Both the position numbers and the translations under genes were made by a program. Shown here piece after piece: positions 51,440-63,603 of a stretch of 64,000 bases of DNA. The notes below the pieces were generated by a model. The model saw only the letters and a program-made list of their open reading frames with translations, was not told the origin of the DNA and ran no database searches. Position 1 is the first letter of the stretch; the number at the start of each line of letters is the position of its first letter. The DNA is from Chenopodium formosanum (Eukaryota > Streptophyta > Magnoliopsida > Caryophyllales > Amaranthaceae), in contig CM044858.1 in NCBI GenBank assembly GCA_024500155.1, forward strand, positions 36,313,786-36,377,785, given 5' to 3'.

Positions 51440-51499
51440 ACTAACGGCTAGTAAATGAGAACCGTTGATCTTGGGCTTGTGCCCTTTCTCTAACGGTTA
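51440..51499 (-). promoter_or_regulatory. MSA-like (mitosis-specific activator) element cluster
   Basis: TCTAACGGTTA at 51489-51499 fits the MSA consensus YCYAACGGYYA at all positions; ACTAACGGCTA at 51440-51450 fits at ten of eleven; and an AACGG core in the opposite orientation lies at 51462-51466. MSA elements bind three-repeat MYB factors and drive G2/M expression of B-type cyclins (established in tobacco and Arabidopsis). The cluster lies about 550-600 bp upstream of the cyclin ATG, beyond a likely long leader. Confidence 0.7.
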
Positions 51500-53760
51500 T
51501 CTCTGATCTGCTTTCAAATGTCCGCCCTCAGGTTTATTTCCGTTTTCTTTCTTTTTTTATTTAATTTAATTTAATTTAATTTTTTTTTTATTTAATTTTT
51601 TCTGATTAAGTTTGATGGTAAGATAGTTTCAAAAAAAAAAAAAAAAAAAAAAAGTTTGATGGTAAGAAACTTCGTAATTTAATTGGATCTAATGTAATGC
51701 GTAACACCATTGTTTCCATGTGGTCCGATGTGTGTTAGGGTCTTAGATGTTGCCATGTGTAATTGATCCGTTATCAAAATTATGATTTTGTTTTTTTCTT
51801 TAAAAAGGAGAAGAATAAGAAAAGCAATAGAATACGAAGTACGTTCTTGGCCACTAAAAGTCTTAATTAAAAGTCCTTAATGAATTAATTTTTTTGAGCA
51901 TATTTCTTGTCTTAGTAGAGTAGAGAATTCAATGAACTTTTTGATTGTTGGTTGCCTTTTAGTACTTTGCAAAAAAAAAAAAAAATAAAATAAAAAAAAA
52001 AAAAAATTGACAAAAATAAAAAGGACTTCATTAATAAAATATAGTTAAACGACACTTATAAACAATTTCTAGAAAATCTAAAATTTCAATAAAATTACAA
52101 ATCACCTTATACCTAGTTACATTGCAGATTCGATCAACGATCGTCTTAATAAAAACCTTCATCCAAAACAATACAATCTGTGAGTTAGCACTAAGGCTTG
52201 AGATCCACTGATTTACAATTGTTTGGATGAACTAGTACTTTGCAAATTGTGAATTTAGTTTTTGCAAATTGCATTATAATTATTCAATTATGACAGAAAG
52301 GATAAAAAATAGATATTTAAGTTGTTCTTTTAAAATTTTTACGGTTTTATCCATATATATAGAGTTGTGCGGAAAGTGTAGAAAAAGGGGTGCTAATTGA
52401 GTTAAGTAGCTCGCGAGCAACTCGTACTCGACTCGGTCAAAACTCGATCCGAGTTAGCTCGACTCGAATTCGACTCAACGACTCGAGATGTTAATAAGCA
52501 CGAGTTGAGCAAGTTCTAACTCGACTCGATAAGCTCGTGAGCAACTCGATAAGCTCGTGAGCAATTTGATAATATATTATTAATACAATTTGCAAATAAA
52601 GTTGCTATCTTTAAACAAATTTGACACTTATTAAGCCTTCGGTTATATTATAAAAAAGAAAGAGTAAATATTTAATAATATCTATATATATTTAATAAGG
52701 AAAACAATATAAATTGAACAAAAAAATAATAAATAAAGGCATATAATAATATAAAGACCAAAAATTTTAACGAGCAGATTGTGAGCTACTGGACTCGACT
52801 TGAAACTTTAACGAGCACGAGTCAAGCGGGTTTTATTTGCTCGAAACTTTAGCGAGCACGAGTTGAGCACGTATAAAAAGTTTTCGAGTTGAGTCGAGCA
52901 CCTACCTACCCCTCACCTTGTGATCAACTCGCTCGATAAGCATCCCTATTTATTAATTGGATCGCAAACAAGAATTTTAATTTTTTTTTTTATTTTGACG
53001 AAGTTTGAAAATTTTCTTAGACCAAATTTGAAATATATTAATGTTACAACTTTTCTCTATCAACATCAAGATACTGACCCTGAAACAATACATTTTCTTC
53101 GAGCTTTTAGATAGGCTAGTCTTGAGAGAAGACGAACATATTCTAGTCTGTGCATAGTGTCTTTACATATATGTACGAAGTACTTAGCATCCTCCATTCT
53201 TTTTTACTCGTACTTGAAACGTTATAACTTTTAACATAATAAAATTTGTACTCTGAATATCGTTTTTTTAATTAATAATTATGATAAAACATAGAAATGT
53301 GGGTCGAAAACATATCATAATAATCTTGATGTATCATATTATCAACTTTTTATAATTTTTGTAAATAAAAAATATAAACATTAATCGCTGAAACTTTTTT
53401 TTTAAAAAAACAAATGAATTCATTAATTAAAAGTTATATGACATCTACAAATAAAATCTAAATTATAAATACATAACAATGAATCAAATAATAAGGCAAG
53501 ATTTCCTTCATCAAAGATACGATCGTTGAATTTAATAGATCTTGCACAGTGGTACATCTCTCGCACACATCGTTGGAATATACAATCTTTTTGGAAAGAC
53601 GATATAATGATTTGTTGTAGCCGTAAGGATAATTTTCATCTAATACACTTGAGCGCATTTGAACATTTGATAACCGTTGCAATACTATACGAATTTTTTA
53701 CCAACGAACAAATAATAGGGCAAAAGATGATTACTTTTTTATAAATCCTAACACACAAAA
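51500..53760. other. Gene-free AT-rich DNA with low-complexity and CGAGTT-type repeats
   Basis: I see no gene. Simple repeats include TTAAT tandem units at about 51559-51580, A runs at 51629-51652 and about 51970-52007. Between about 52400 and 52915 the sequence is a degenerate array of ACTCGA/GAGCTC/CTCGTGAGCAA words, with an exact tandem ACTCGATAAGCTCGTGAGCA near 52520-52565. This resembles the body of a non-autonomous hAT element, but I could not confirm ends or a target duplication. Confidence 0.5.
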
Positions 53761-54336
53761 TGTAACACTCCCAAATCTCCTTCTACGTAAATACTATAAT
53801 AATACGTATACAAATACCGTAGAGATAGACTTGGACATATTTCCGCCATGTGAAAACGTAAGGCTTAATAAATTACTCAAATTGCAGCGGAAAAATAACT
53901 AACTTTTATTAAATAATATGAATAACTATAATAACTGTTTCAAATAACTTTAATAAAACTTGTCTAGTCATAAATAAAATTTAACTCCTAACTATGTGAT
54001 CCCATCCCGACTCTAGCATGCGCACGAATAACTTCACACCTGAAATCAAGACTGCATACCAGTAATGGTAAACAGGGCGAACCAAAACAAAAAGGAAAAC
54101 GGATTAGCTAAATCGCTAAGTACATATATATAAGTGCAAGACATATAAATACATTTATTTGGCAAACTTGCTTTCGAAATTACCGTTTAAAGTTAAACTT
54201 GCCACAAGTCATTTTCCAAAATTAGACTTTCTAAAATTAAACCTTCCAAAGGTAGTAATGTTCATCAATAAAAGCTTTCCAAACCAATAGATTTCCAATT
54301 TAAAAATATAATTCCAAACCAATTTTCCTAACCTAA
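53761..54336 (-). mobile_element. LTR fragment C (3' part of a long LTR)
   Basis: Read on the minus strand, the segment ends in GGAGTGTTACA at 53761 and shares blocks with LTR B: TTTTTCCGCTGC, the CGTTTTCACATGGCGG region, and a TGTACTTAGCGATTTAGCTAATC block matching GTACTCAGCTTTGCTGATTG in LTR A. No tRNA-Met primer site follows it. It is cut at 54336, where LTR A begins, so A probably inserted into it. Confidence 0.6.
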
Positions 54337-57300
54337 TGTAATACCCCGTATTTTTATACGTTTTTTATATAAAATATGTATTTTTCGAAGTATTTAAGTA
54401 ATTTGAAATGTTTTTAATTATGATATTTTAACTATTTATTTCAATAAGTTTGAAATATTTTATAAAAGGAAGTTTATTTAATTAATTATTTTATTAGAGT
54501 TGGGGTTTATTTTAGGAAAGTTTTTTTTTAATAAAGTCATATTAGGAAAGGGATTAGGAAGCAGTAAAGAAGGAAAGTTTAGGTAAGAAGGGTTTCTAGA
54601 GAAAAGGAGATTAAATATTCAACACTTGAGGCAAATCAAACTTTACCCAGAGTGGCGATAACCCAAGGTAAATTTTCTCTCCCTTCTCCTTATTTTTCTT
54701 TTTCTTTCTTTTTCCCCTTCCCCTTTCTTTCGTCCTCACCACCGCCGACCACCACCACCACCGGTGGGCCACCGGCCACCACCACCAGCCGGCAGCAGCG
54801 GCATCCACCGGCGCTGGCAGCAGCCGGCAATGGTGACGGCCTACTGTCGGCAGCTCTCCTTCGAATAAAAAAAAATTGTTCTTTGTTTTAATTTTGATTT
54901 AATCCTAGATCTAATTGTTAAATATGGGTTTTATGATTTAAAATTATGATGTTTGATCATAATTAGTATGTAATTTAATTTTCAGATTTTAATTCTAATA
55001 AAAATACCCCAATTTTGAAACCTTAGATTCATAAATTAATATATATTAAAGGATTATGATGTAGCCTGGATTAAACCTTTAATTTAAGTGTTTTAAAGTA
55101 TAATTATAGCAAGTTTTCATTAACATTTAATACTGGAATTTTTGGTAGTATGATAAAAGTCAAGTTTCTTTAAGGAATTTTAATTGCCCATTAATTGGGA
55201 TTAAAGTGTGTATGAGGTTTTAAATAAAATTTCAGCTTGTTTTAATTAATTTTGAGTGGTTTAATAGGAGTATATATTGCTGGAAATTTGTATGGAGCAG
55301 ATATTAAAGCCACCTTATGATTTTGGTTTGTAGGAGAATTCCAATTAAGTGATTTCGCTTAGTCGTGGCGATTTTTAGATCATATTCAAGGTACGTTGGC
55401 GTACTTGGCATATTTATGGATGATGTAGTAGCATGCTAAGTTTGGTTAATTGAATTACAAGTAGTATCATGCTAAGACTTATGTTTATTGTGGATTATTG
55501 ATGTTGGCCTGGTGATTGAATTATGAAGCATGATTTATTTGTGATGGATTATGGATTGGAAATTATATTTTGGCATGTCTTATATGAACCACACTTTTAT
55601 TGATGGCATGTTAGAATGCATGTTTAATTAAACTAAATGTTTAATTTGGTTTAGAATATTGAAAAAGGAATTTTATTATGGTTCATATAATTTTTATTGA
55701 TGCTTTAAGCATGAGGAAAGAGCTATTTAAGTGTTTTTGTACACGAGAAATAAATTGTATGTTGGTACCTTAGTGGACTTAAGGTGTTTCTAACACCGAC
55801 GGATAGGATTTATGGCGCTTTATGCGTTTAAGGTGTTTTTGACACCGAGGTAGATTTAAAAAGAATTCAACATTTAATTTTATGTGGTCACTAATTATTC
55901 AAGAATTAAATTGGTATGTTTGATTTTTTTTGAATAATTATTGTTGATTGAATGATTATGGTTTAAGAGTCATCACCAAGTTTAATATGTAAATAACGTA
56001 AAATGAAAGAGATTACGCAACACAACTCTTGGAATGTATATACCTTGAGTATGAACATATGAGGGGAGTTATGGGGTTTTATATTTAACCATAACTTCTA
56101 CTGGAGTACGAGACACTATACATTTCTTTTTATTATTATTATGCGCAGAAATTCCGCCACTTACGAGTGGTTATTGATATTGGCACGATTAGCTCCCGTG
56201 TCAGCAACCCATTATTGGGGGAGGTTAGGTGGGAAACTCGTTCGATGCATAATCAATGCTAAATAAATTATTTAGTTGTCTAGTTGAGAAGTATTGTTAA
56301 ATGTTGTGTGCTTGTAAACAGGTGCATCAGGGGTGAAAGTTCGGTTTTCGGTTTGGTTTTTTGCCCAAACCGAAACCGAACCACCATAATTCGATTTCTT
56401 GATTTTGCAAACCACACCGCACCACTTTAGCTTTGAAACCGAACCAAACCAAACCACCTAAATTTCGGGTTTCTTAAAAAAAAAACCGAACCGCACCGAA
56501 TTTTCATATCAAACATCATAAACATCAAATTTTGCAAAAAAATCCAAACCAAAACACACCAATTAAAACCAAACCAAACCCATTTATACAAACATAATAA
56601 AACAAGTTTTAAACCCAGATCCGCAAACATTCCTAGACATAATTACTATAATATCGAATTGCTATAATTTCGAAAAATTTAAGATAAAACCCTAATTTCA
56701 TTGAACTAAAAATTGGAACAAAAATCATCGAAATATCAGAAAAAATTGGACAAAAATTAGTAGAAAAAAAAAACACAAACCAAATTAAAAGAAAGAAAAA
56801 GAGGACAAACCTCACATTCCACCGAAAAAACGTCTAATTTGGGTTTTTAATGGTCAAATTCGACCATGAAAACTCTAGATCTAGAGTTTTCATAGTCGAA
56901 TTTGACATGAAAAACCTTTAGTTGATGGTGTTCGAAATCAAAACCTTTAATATAGTTGATGGTGTTCGTTAATGGTGAAGCGAATTCGGAATTTATTAAT
57001 CAAAAGCTCGATGTTTTCGTTAATGGTGGCGAGGAGAGACAAGAAAAACGAAAAGAAAAGAGGAGAATGAGACAATGGAAGCGAAGAAGAGGAGAGAGAA
57101 TGGGCAATTGGGCGAAATCCGGGAAAGAGGAGAAGAGGAAAGGAGAGAGAAAGGGTGGAAAGAGAGAGAGGGAGGCTGAGAGTGATTAGGGTTTTCTTAT
57201 TTTTCATTATATACCTAGGGTATTTAGTTTTGGGCCAGGGGTTTTGTAGGATTGGGCTTATAATTCGGTTTGGTTCGGTTTTGTTCGGTTTTACAATTTC

Positions 57301-57730
57301 CCGAACCGAAACCGAACCGAAAACCGAATTTTTTTTATTTTTGACACCGAAACCGAACCACCCTCCCAAAAAACCGAACCACATTCCTTATTCGGTTCGG
57401 TTTTTCAGTTCGGTTCGGTTTTACACCGATTCACTTTCACCCCTAAGGTGCATTGAGGTAAGTGTGTGTTGATAAGTGAAAGCATGTTAGTGTGTTTAAA
57501 TATGCTTATGTACTCAGCTTTGCTGATTGTGTGTTTATTGGCCTTGTCTTTACCTTGGCCCTATGATGACCCATTTTTAATGGAGAGTAGTGGAAACAAG
57601 TAGAGAGAAGCTTTTAAGTGATTGAAGCATATTCATGACGGGGCATGAGTGAAGAGCGAATCATGCTAGTTTCTATTAGTTTATGATGTGTTTAATATAT
57701 GCTTTGATTATTTATGATATTATTATTTGT
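54337..57730 (+). mobile_element. LTR A of a long-LTR retrotransposon, split by a hAT element
   Basis: Begins TGTAATACCCCGTATTTT, the same terminus as LTR B (TGTAATCCCCCGTATTTT) in the opposite direction. Shared internal blocks include ATCATATTCAAGGTACG, the ACGTAAAATGAAAGAG..CAACTCTTGGAA region, and GTACTCAGCTTTGCTGATTG. A 1.1-kb hAT element interrupts it at 56328-57445. The expected ...GTTACA end is missing; the copy runs directly into the primer-site flank of LTR B at about 57730. No gag or pol of this family is seen. The short open frames inside (for instance a P/T/A-rich one at 54652-54891) are not convincing genes. Confidence 0.65.
56328..57445. mobile_element. Non-autonomous hAT element inside LTR A
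   Basis: The 1118-bp insertion has termini CAGGGGTGAAAGT and (reverse complement of the right end) TAGGGGTGAAAGT, with an exact 8-bp target duplication AGGTGCAT at 56320-56327 and 57446-57453. Both ends carry arrays of AACCGAACCGAAACC-type words in inverted orientation, so the element could fold back. Minus-strand open frames (Trp/Phe/Gly-rich) are products of these arrays. No transposase is seen. Confidence 0.85.
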
Positions 57731-57739
57731 GAGACTAAC

Positions 57740-57751
57740 GCTCTGATACCA
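57740..57751 (-). other. tRNA-iMet primer-binding site
   Basis: On the minus strand TGGTATCAGAGC follows the LTR B end (GTTACA) by 3 nt. This is the standard plant primer-binding site complementary to the 3' end of initiator tRNA-Met, which proves LTR B is a 5' LTR read leftward. Confidence 0.9.
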
Positions 57752-57754
57752 CTT

Positions 57755-60342
57755 TGTAACACCCCAATAATTCTCCCTTTTCCAAACCACTTACTTTAAA
57801 TAAAATAGTGGAGAACTATTGACATGTTACCGCCACGTGTTAAAACGTTAAGGCTTTATCAAAGTATCGCAGCGGAAAAACAAACTTAAGTCTTTAAAAT
57901 AACATAGTTTAGAAAATGAATAAGTCAAAGCTTACAAATTGGAACCATATAAGGCCCTTATTTAAAACCAAACCAACATTCAAAATCCCAAAACATAATT
58001 AAAATAGTAAAACATAAATAAGTTCAACACAAAGAACGAATACTCTCAATCACACTAATCCCTTGACAATGCGTATGTCAAATCCCCGAACTTCACATCA
58101 TCAAGCTAACATGTGCAATACTGCTCCCCAATAATACAAGTGTAATAATTGGATCATCACAGGGTCATTGAAAGGCGAAGGCCATGACCAAAAGAAAGCA
58201 CACAAAAGCACGCAATCAACAAAGCTGAGTACATACAAGCTACAACGTACCAAACCTAGCATGCTCAATTAATTAAAGTAAATAACATACAATGTGAATT
58301 CAATAATCAGGACTCCACACTTAAACAATTCAATTGACTCAACATACTTACTAACTAATTCCAAACACTTGACTCTTTATATATAATTTAATTAATTTAG
58401 TTTGGAGTAAGCAATAGGCCAAGTTGTCCAATCCACCAAATCATTTTGGTCCCAAATGACCATTTGAAATAAAAGTTTAGCGCGATGCAAGAATGGGCGC
58501 GACTCCATTCTCACAAAGTTAGTCTAGGATCCCATCTAACTTTCATTATAAAATAAAATGTAAATACCAAAAGAGAAGAGGACATGTTGATCAAACAAGC
58601 CTCGAAAAGCCACGGGCTACCACCGTGTACCCCAACCCATAATTGTCAATACTCTAGAAGTGCACGCTTTCCAGAGTTTTATTGCTCATCCATGTTTCAC
58701 TTTACGTGATTACAATTTTAATTAATAGCCGACTCATTCAAGAAGACCATACATAACATTCATACATCAATTCACTTTTAATCTTATTTAGGACAGTGGT
58801 GATCACAACACAAATTGACCTTTAATTCCATTAAACTTCCAAATTATCCAAAATTGTTGAACATAGTCAACCCACCTAGCCATTTCGGCTTAATCCACCT
58901 TTACTCAGCATACTAACAAGTCATGATTGAGTAATAAATAAATAAATAATAACCTTGCGGAATAATTAGTAAATTCATTCCACTTAAACCATTCAATTCC
59001 AATCCTTTAATAATCCAAATGTGGTTAACAAACCAGTCCAATAAAATATGTTTGTATCAACATTCCATACAAACAATTAATCCAATATAATTTCACATAC
59101 TTGCATCCATAATTCCATACAAGCATAATTAATTCACCAAAACATGCCTCATAAACATAAATACATGATTTAATTAAATATATTACCAAACAATTTCCAT
59201 CCAAGTGTTCTCTAATCATGAAACTAAGTTCTTTCCTTTTGATACCTAAACATGATACTACTTGCAACGAAGTAGACATGTACGTACCTCGTATAAACAA
59301 TCCTTTGTGCCACTTTTAATCACTTAAAATTTTCCTAGGGAATAATCACTTCCTAGAAAACAACCAACAATTAATATTACTAACCCAAGTAATTTCCAAC
59401 AATATAATATGATAAAAAAACTTATTAGAATAAAAAAACATATTTATATGCTTAATTAACTTTAAACATAATTAATTTTATTAATCAAACTCAAGGATAA
59501 AATTTTAAGCATAAAAAACTTCGTTAAAAATGAAAAACTGCCCGAAAATCATATTTAGAGGCAGAATTTGGCCACGAGAGGGTGGTGCTCACTACCAAAG
59601 GTAGTAAGTCTTTCTTAAAACATTGTTTCCACATGGAAAACACTATTTTTTTTTGTAATCGGATGAGTTCAGAACCTGATCGGGATTAAAACGGGATTAA
59701 TATTAACGAACCGAAATCTAAACATTAAAACACGAATTTACGAGTTCAAAATAATCTGGAAACTAATTAGTAGTATAATCACCAAAATATCAAAATATCA
59801 TTACTATAAAATCCCTAAATCAATTGTTCATAAAACCCTAAAATCATGATTTTCAATAATTAAAAACCCTAGGTTATTAAATTTACAAAATCTGAAAATT
59901 ATAACATTTATAAAATCTGAAATTATAAAGTTTAATCATCAAAATACAATTTGATACTAATTAAATTAATTTCAAACAATAAAATCAAAACCCATAATCA
60001 ATAATTATAATTACACAGATTTATAAAACAAAAGAGAAAGAAAATAAGACTAACCTTTTGTGTGGGGAAATTTTGGGGATGTATGGGGTATTTATAGGAG
60101 AGAGAGTGGTGTAGGGTTAGTTTTAAGATTGGGCCTCATAAAATTAATAGGCCAATTAAGAAAGTAAAGTGGGTTTGGTTTGTTTATTGGACATAAATTA
60201 TTGAAGAAAGGTTCATAAAAAGTTTCATCAAACCCAAAAATAATTTGAAACTTTTGAAATTAAATCCGAAAAGAATACAAATAAATATTATGAATAAAAT
60301 ATAATTTCATTAATAATATATTTAAAAATACGGGGGATTACA
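57755..60342 (-). mobile_element. LTR B, complete 2.6-kb 5' LTR
   Basis: Read on the minus strand it starts TGTAATCCCCCG at 60342 and ends GGGGTGTTACA at 57755, with TG...CA termini and a primer-binding site directly after. It has no coding content. Its start lies within the gag of the Ty3/gypsy element to the right, so it inserted there. The internal region after the primer site is almost wholly missing: after a few dozen bases the sequence becomes LTR A in the opposite orientation. Confidence 0.8.
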
Positions 60343-62135
60343 CCGTTACCTGCAAATTTTTAACAACCTCCAGAAACTTACCAAACTGCTTGTCCAACTT
60401 AGTCTTTAGTTGGCGATTAGGGAATGGTAATTTGATAACTGGTGGTGCTTCCCTACTCTTCCCCTGGGGTGCATCATTTCCTGAGGTTGTACCCTGCAAT
60501 GAATCATCAGATTTATTAGTATCAGCAATTTTACCCTGGAGCCCTGCAGAGGCATTTGGTACAACGGAATCAGGATTAGCAATATTAATTAAATCAGGTT
60601 CATCCTCTTTGGCATTGGGGGCCCATCGTAGTGTGAACCACTCCTTAGGGTGATTGCATTAGCATGTTCCGTAGGTTGAATTCCCTGCGCTGGTAGGGCT
60701 CCATGCTGACGAGATTGAAGGGTAGAGGACAATTGGGCAATTTGGGTGTCCATGTCTTTATTATGGGCTATAATAGAGTCAATCTGTTGGTCTCTACTCT
60801 CCATATGTTTTTGCATACTGGTCAGCATTGCCCTAATTTCTGATAAAGCAGGGTCAGAAGATGTAGTAGGGGCTTATGATGGGGGTTTCTGGTTAGCATG
60901 AGGGTGGTAATATTTTTGCTGTGGAGGGGGTGCTTGTTGTGGTTGTTGTGGAGATGGAGGATTTTGAACATTAGTGCTACGGTAAGATAGGTAGGGATGG
61001 TTCCGATAGCCAGGATTGTAGGTGTTGGAGTATGGGTTATTTTGCTTGTAAGTTTGGAAGGCATTAACTTGCTCCATCGAACTCCTGCAATCTTGTTCAT
61101 AATGACCTACACTTCCACAATTTTCACAGAAAGCATCATTAGCATTATTAGAAATAGCAGAAACATTAGCAACAGAATTAGGATTGTTAGTAGTAAGGCT
61201 ATCTAATTTCTGGCAAATAGAAGTAAGCTGAGCTTGCATAAGGGTTACTGAATCAACGCGATGCTTGCCCTTATTAGCATAACCTCTAGTATTCCCATAT
61301 TGGGAATTATGGATTGCCATATCTTCAATAACCTGACCTGCATCATCAACATTTAAATTCATAAATCTACCGCTAGCTGAGGAGTCTAAAATTGTCCTAG
61401 ATGCATTTCCTAATCCATTGTAAAAAGCTTGAATTAGCTGCCACTTTGCCAAGTTGTGGTGGGGACACTCCCTCTGCAGATCCTTGAATCTTTCCCAAGC
61501 CTCATATAATGCTTCATCTGGCTCTTGGGCAAAATTCTAAATGGCACTCCTCAATAAAGCTGTTTTCTCTGCAGGGTAATATTTATTATAAAAATTTAAA
61601 GCAAGAGTCTCCTAGTTAGTAATACCAAGTGCAGCTCTATTCAAACCATTAAACCATAATTTAGCTTTTCCACATAAAGAAAAGGGAAAAAGAATCTCCC
61701 TGATTGGATCCTGCGTTACCCCATTCTGCCTAATAGTATTGCAATATTGACAGAAATCTGCAATGTGAAGATTAGGATCTCCCCCTTTGCTCCACTGAAC
61801 TGATTTCTTTCTATCATCGTTATGAACTAGGGCTTGATCTCGAACTGGACTCCCTCGAGATCAGGTGTAGGAGAAAGATGTGGAAAATCCGTCAGGGATG
61901 GCTGCGAATAATCGCTAAGCTTGCGAGGTGGAGGTGGTGGTGGTGTACCCATCTCTAGTTCTGAATCAAAAGAGTGCTCCGAATCACTAGAATTAGGTAA
62001 TGGGTTTCTAAGAATATCGTTACTCCCAGAACCTGCCAGGATCTGCCTATAAAAATTCTTGTGTCTATGAAACGAGCGCTCGATCTCAGGATCGAATGGA
62101 ATGTAACCTGATATGGAACACTTGGGCATAAACAA
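60343..62135 (-). pseudogene. Broken gag of a Ty3/gypsy retrotransposon (Athila/Tat-like)
   Basis: On the minus strand a gag reading frame can be followed from MFMPKCSISGYIP at 62135 through a retrotransposon gag core (GKAKLWFNGL near 61650, FYNKYYPAEKTALL near 61570, EAWERFKDLQRECP near 61480) to a CCHC zinc knuckle CENCGSVGHYEQDC (about 61120). It then runs on to ANAITLRSG near 60640 and FPNRQLKTKLDKQFGKF near 60400, a linker typical of plant gypsy elements. Several stops (for instance near 61540, 61615, 60880) and frame changes break it. The frame is cut at 60343 by the start of LTR B; protease, reverse transcriptase and integrase are absent. Dead element. Confidence 0.85.
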
Positions 62136-62245
62136 AGAACTAAAAAGACAGATATTAGAACTACCTCAAAGAACTAATGTCCTTTGAGGCAAAAGAAAAA
62201 TAATCTAGACTAACAAAAACAATTAGAAATAAAAATAAAACCGTT

Positions 62246-62263
62246 TCCCCGGCAACGGCGCCA
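62246..62263 (-). other. tRNA-Asp primer-binding site
   Basis: TGGCGCCGTTGCCGGGGA on the minus strand is complementary to the 3' end of plant tRNA-Asp and lies 5 nt after the LTR end. It sets the orientation of the gypsy element (leftward). Confidence 0.8.
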
Positions 62264-62268
62264 AATTT

Positions 62269-63603
62269 TGACAAGGTAAAGTCGTATCCCCCTAATCAAA
62301 AGCAATACCTAAGTCCTCTAACTAAAGTAGATAGGGAAATAGGGTCGAATCCACAGGGAAACTGGTCTTTCTACTCCTAATTAATTAATATAATCTAAAT
62401 TATTAAGGTAACCAATTTGTTGTGTTTAATATGAAACTATACTACGGAGATTAAGTTTAGGGAGAAAATCAATAATAAGAAGGCCTAGGGTCACAGGTTC
62501 ACCAATAATTAATATTCCGGGATAAAACATAACAATCAACAATTAACATTGCACAAATAACATGATTAACAGGCTCTCGCAATTTATTAACCAACATAGA
62601 TCTAACAGGCTCTCGCAATTTACTAGATCTAAATTCCTATTGAAAATAGCCTTTAATATCAAATTAACATCTGCTCGATTCATCAATTCAATATTGCTAA
62701 ACATTCACAATCAAATTACATCTGCTCGATTCATAATCTAATTGCAAAGAATTAAAACAATTCAATAAGAAATTATCATGCAATATCAATAATCAATAAT
62801 AACAAATTATCCCTTCATATTAATTATGGATCCCCATAAACCCTAGAAAGAGAACTACTCAGACATAATTAAAACTAAACAAAACATAATAATTAAACAA
62901 GTCATGAAGAAATTGAATGAATAAAATACTGAGATTAATTAAGAGAGAAATCGTACCAAGACGGCGTAATTACAATGGAGTTTAAGGAACAAGAGAAAAT
63001 AAGTCTAGAGAGAGAAAGTCTAAGTAGGGAGAGAAGGAATTAAGAACTAGAGTAGGAGAAGTGAAAAAGAGGTCCCTAATCTTGCCTAATAAAATCACAT
63101 TAATACTAAGCAAGCCTTATTCGCTAAACAAAACTGATCGGAAATAAACAAACCCCCAAGATTACTCGCGCCCGGTCGGGCAGTGGCTCGCCCGACCGGG
63201 CCCGTCCTTTTCTTCTCAAGTGTTATCTCGCGCCCGGCCGGGCGCGTGCTCCGGGTGCGGGAATTCTCATGCGTTGCTTCGCCCCGCCCGGCCGGGCGCG
63301 CCTTCGGGCGCCCCTATTGTGGTTTGGGCTAGGCTTTTGGGCCTCCGAACTGAGCCCTTAGTCACCGATTGATACCTCCGATCTGTCTTGGGCTATCGAA
63401 CGTGGTCGCGGTCTTCCAACACTTGTAGATGCTCCTCGAAAACCCGGGAAAATGCTCCAAGTACGCAAATTCCTACAAAACTCAAGCAAAACTACCAAAG
63501 CACTGGAAAACACAAATTAGTAATAAAAGTGGCTCGAAAGAGCCAAAAACACTACTAATTACGACCAAGGGACGGGGGTAAATATATATATAAAATGAAC
63601 ACA
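62269..63603 (-). mobile_element. 5' LTR of the gypsy element
   Basis: Read on the minus strand it runs from TGTGTTCATTTTA at 63603 to ACCTTGTCA at 62269, 1335 bp with TG...CA ends. It carries three GC-rich palindromes at 63170-63298. The right boundary is inferred from the TG terminus and the change to another repeat family beyond it; no second LTR is in the window to confirm it. Confidence 0.65.
63170..63298. repeat. Cluster of GC-rich palindromes inside the LTR
   Basis: Three units: an inverted repeat GCCCGGTCGGGC (63170-63181) with GCCCGACCGGGC (63190-63201), loop 8 nt; a perfect 18-bp palindrome CGCGCCCGGCCGGGCGCG (63229-63246); and CGCCCGGCCGGGCG (63285-63298). They stand out sharply from the AT-rich surroundings. 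Confidence 0.85.

Noticed and set aside
52380..52915. hAT element with AGGGGTG-like ends
   Set aside because: Left AGGGGTGCTAA and right end are only loosely inverted and no 8-bp duplication exists, so only the repeat array is described.
54652..54891. Pro/Thr/Ala-rich 79-aa open frame
   Set aside because: It lies inside LTR A, begins in a T/C-rich tract and is made of CCACCA/CCGGC repeats; no sign of a real protein.
56947..57472. Open frames on both strands (Trp/Phe/Gly-rich; Arg/Glu-rich)
   Set aside because: They fall within the hAT element at 56328-57445 and reflect AACCG/CGGTT arrays and purine-rich DNA; no domain or splice support.
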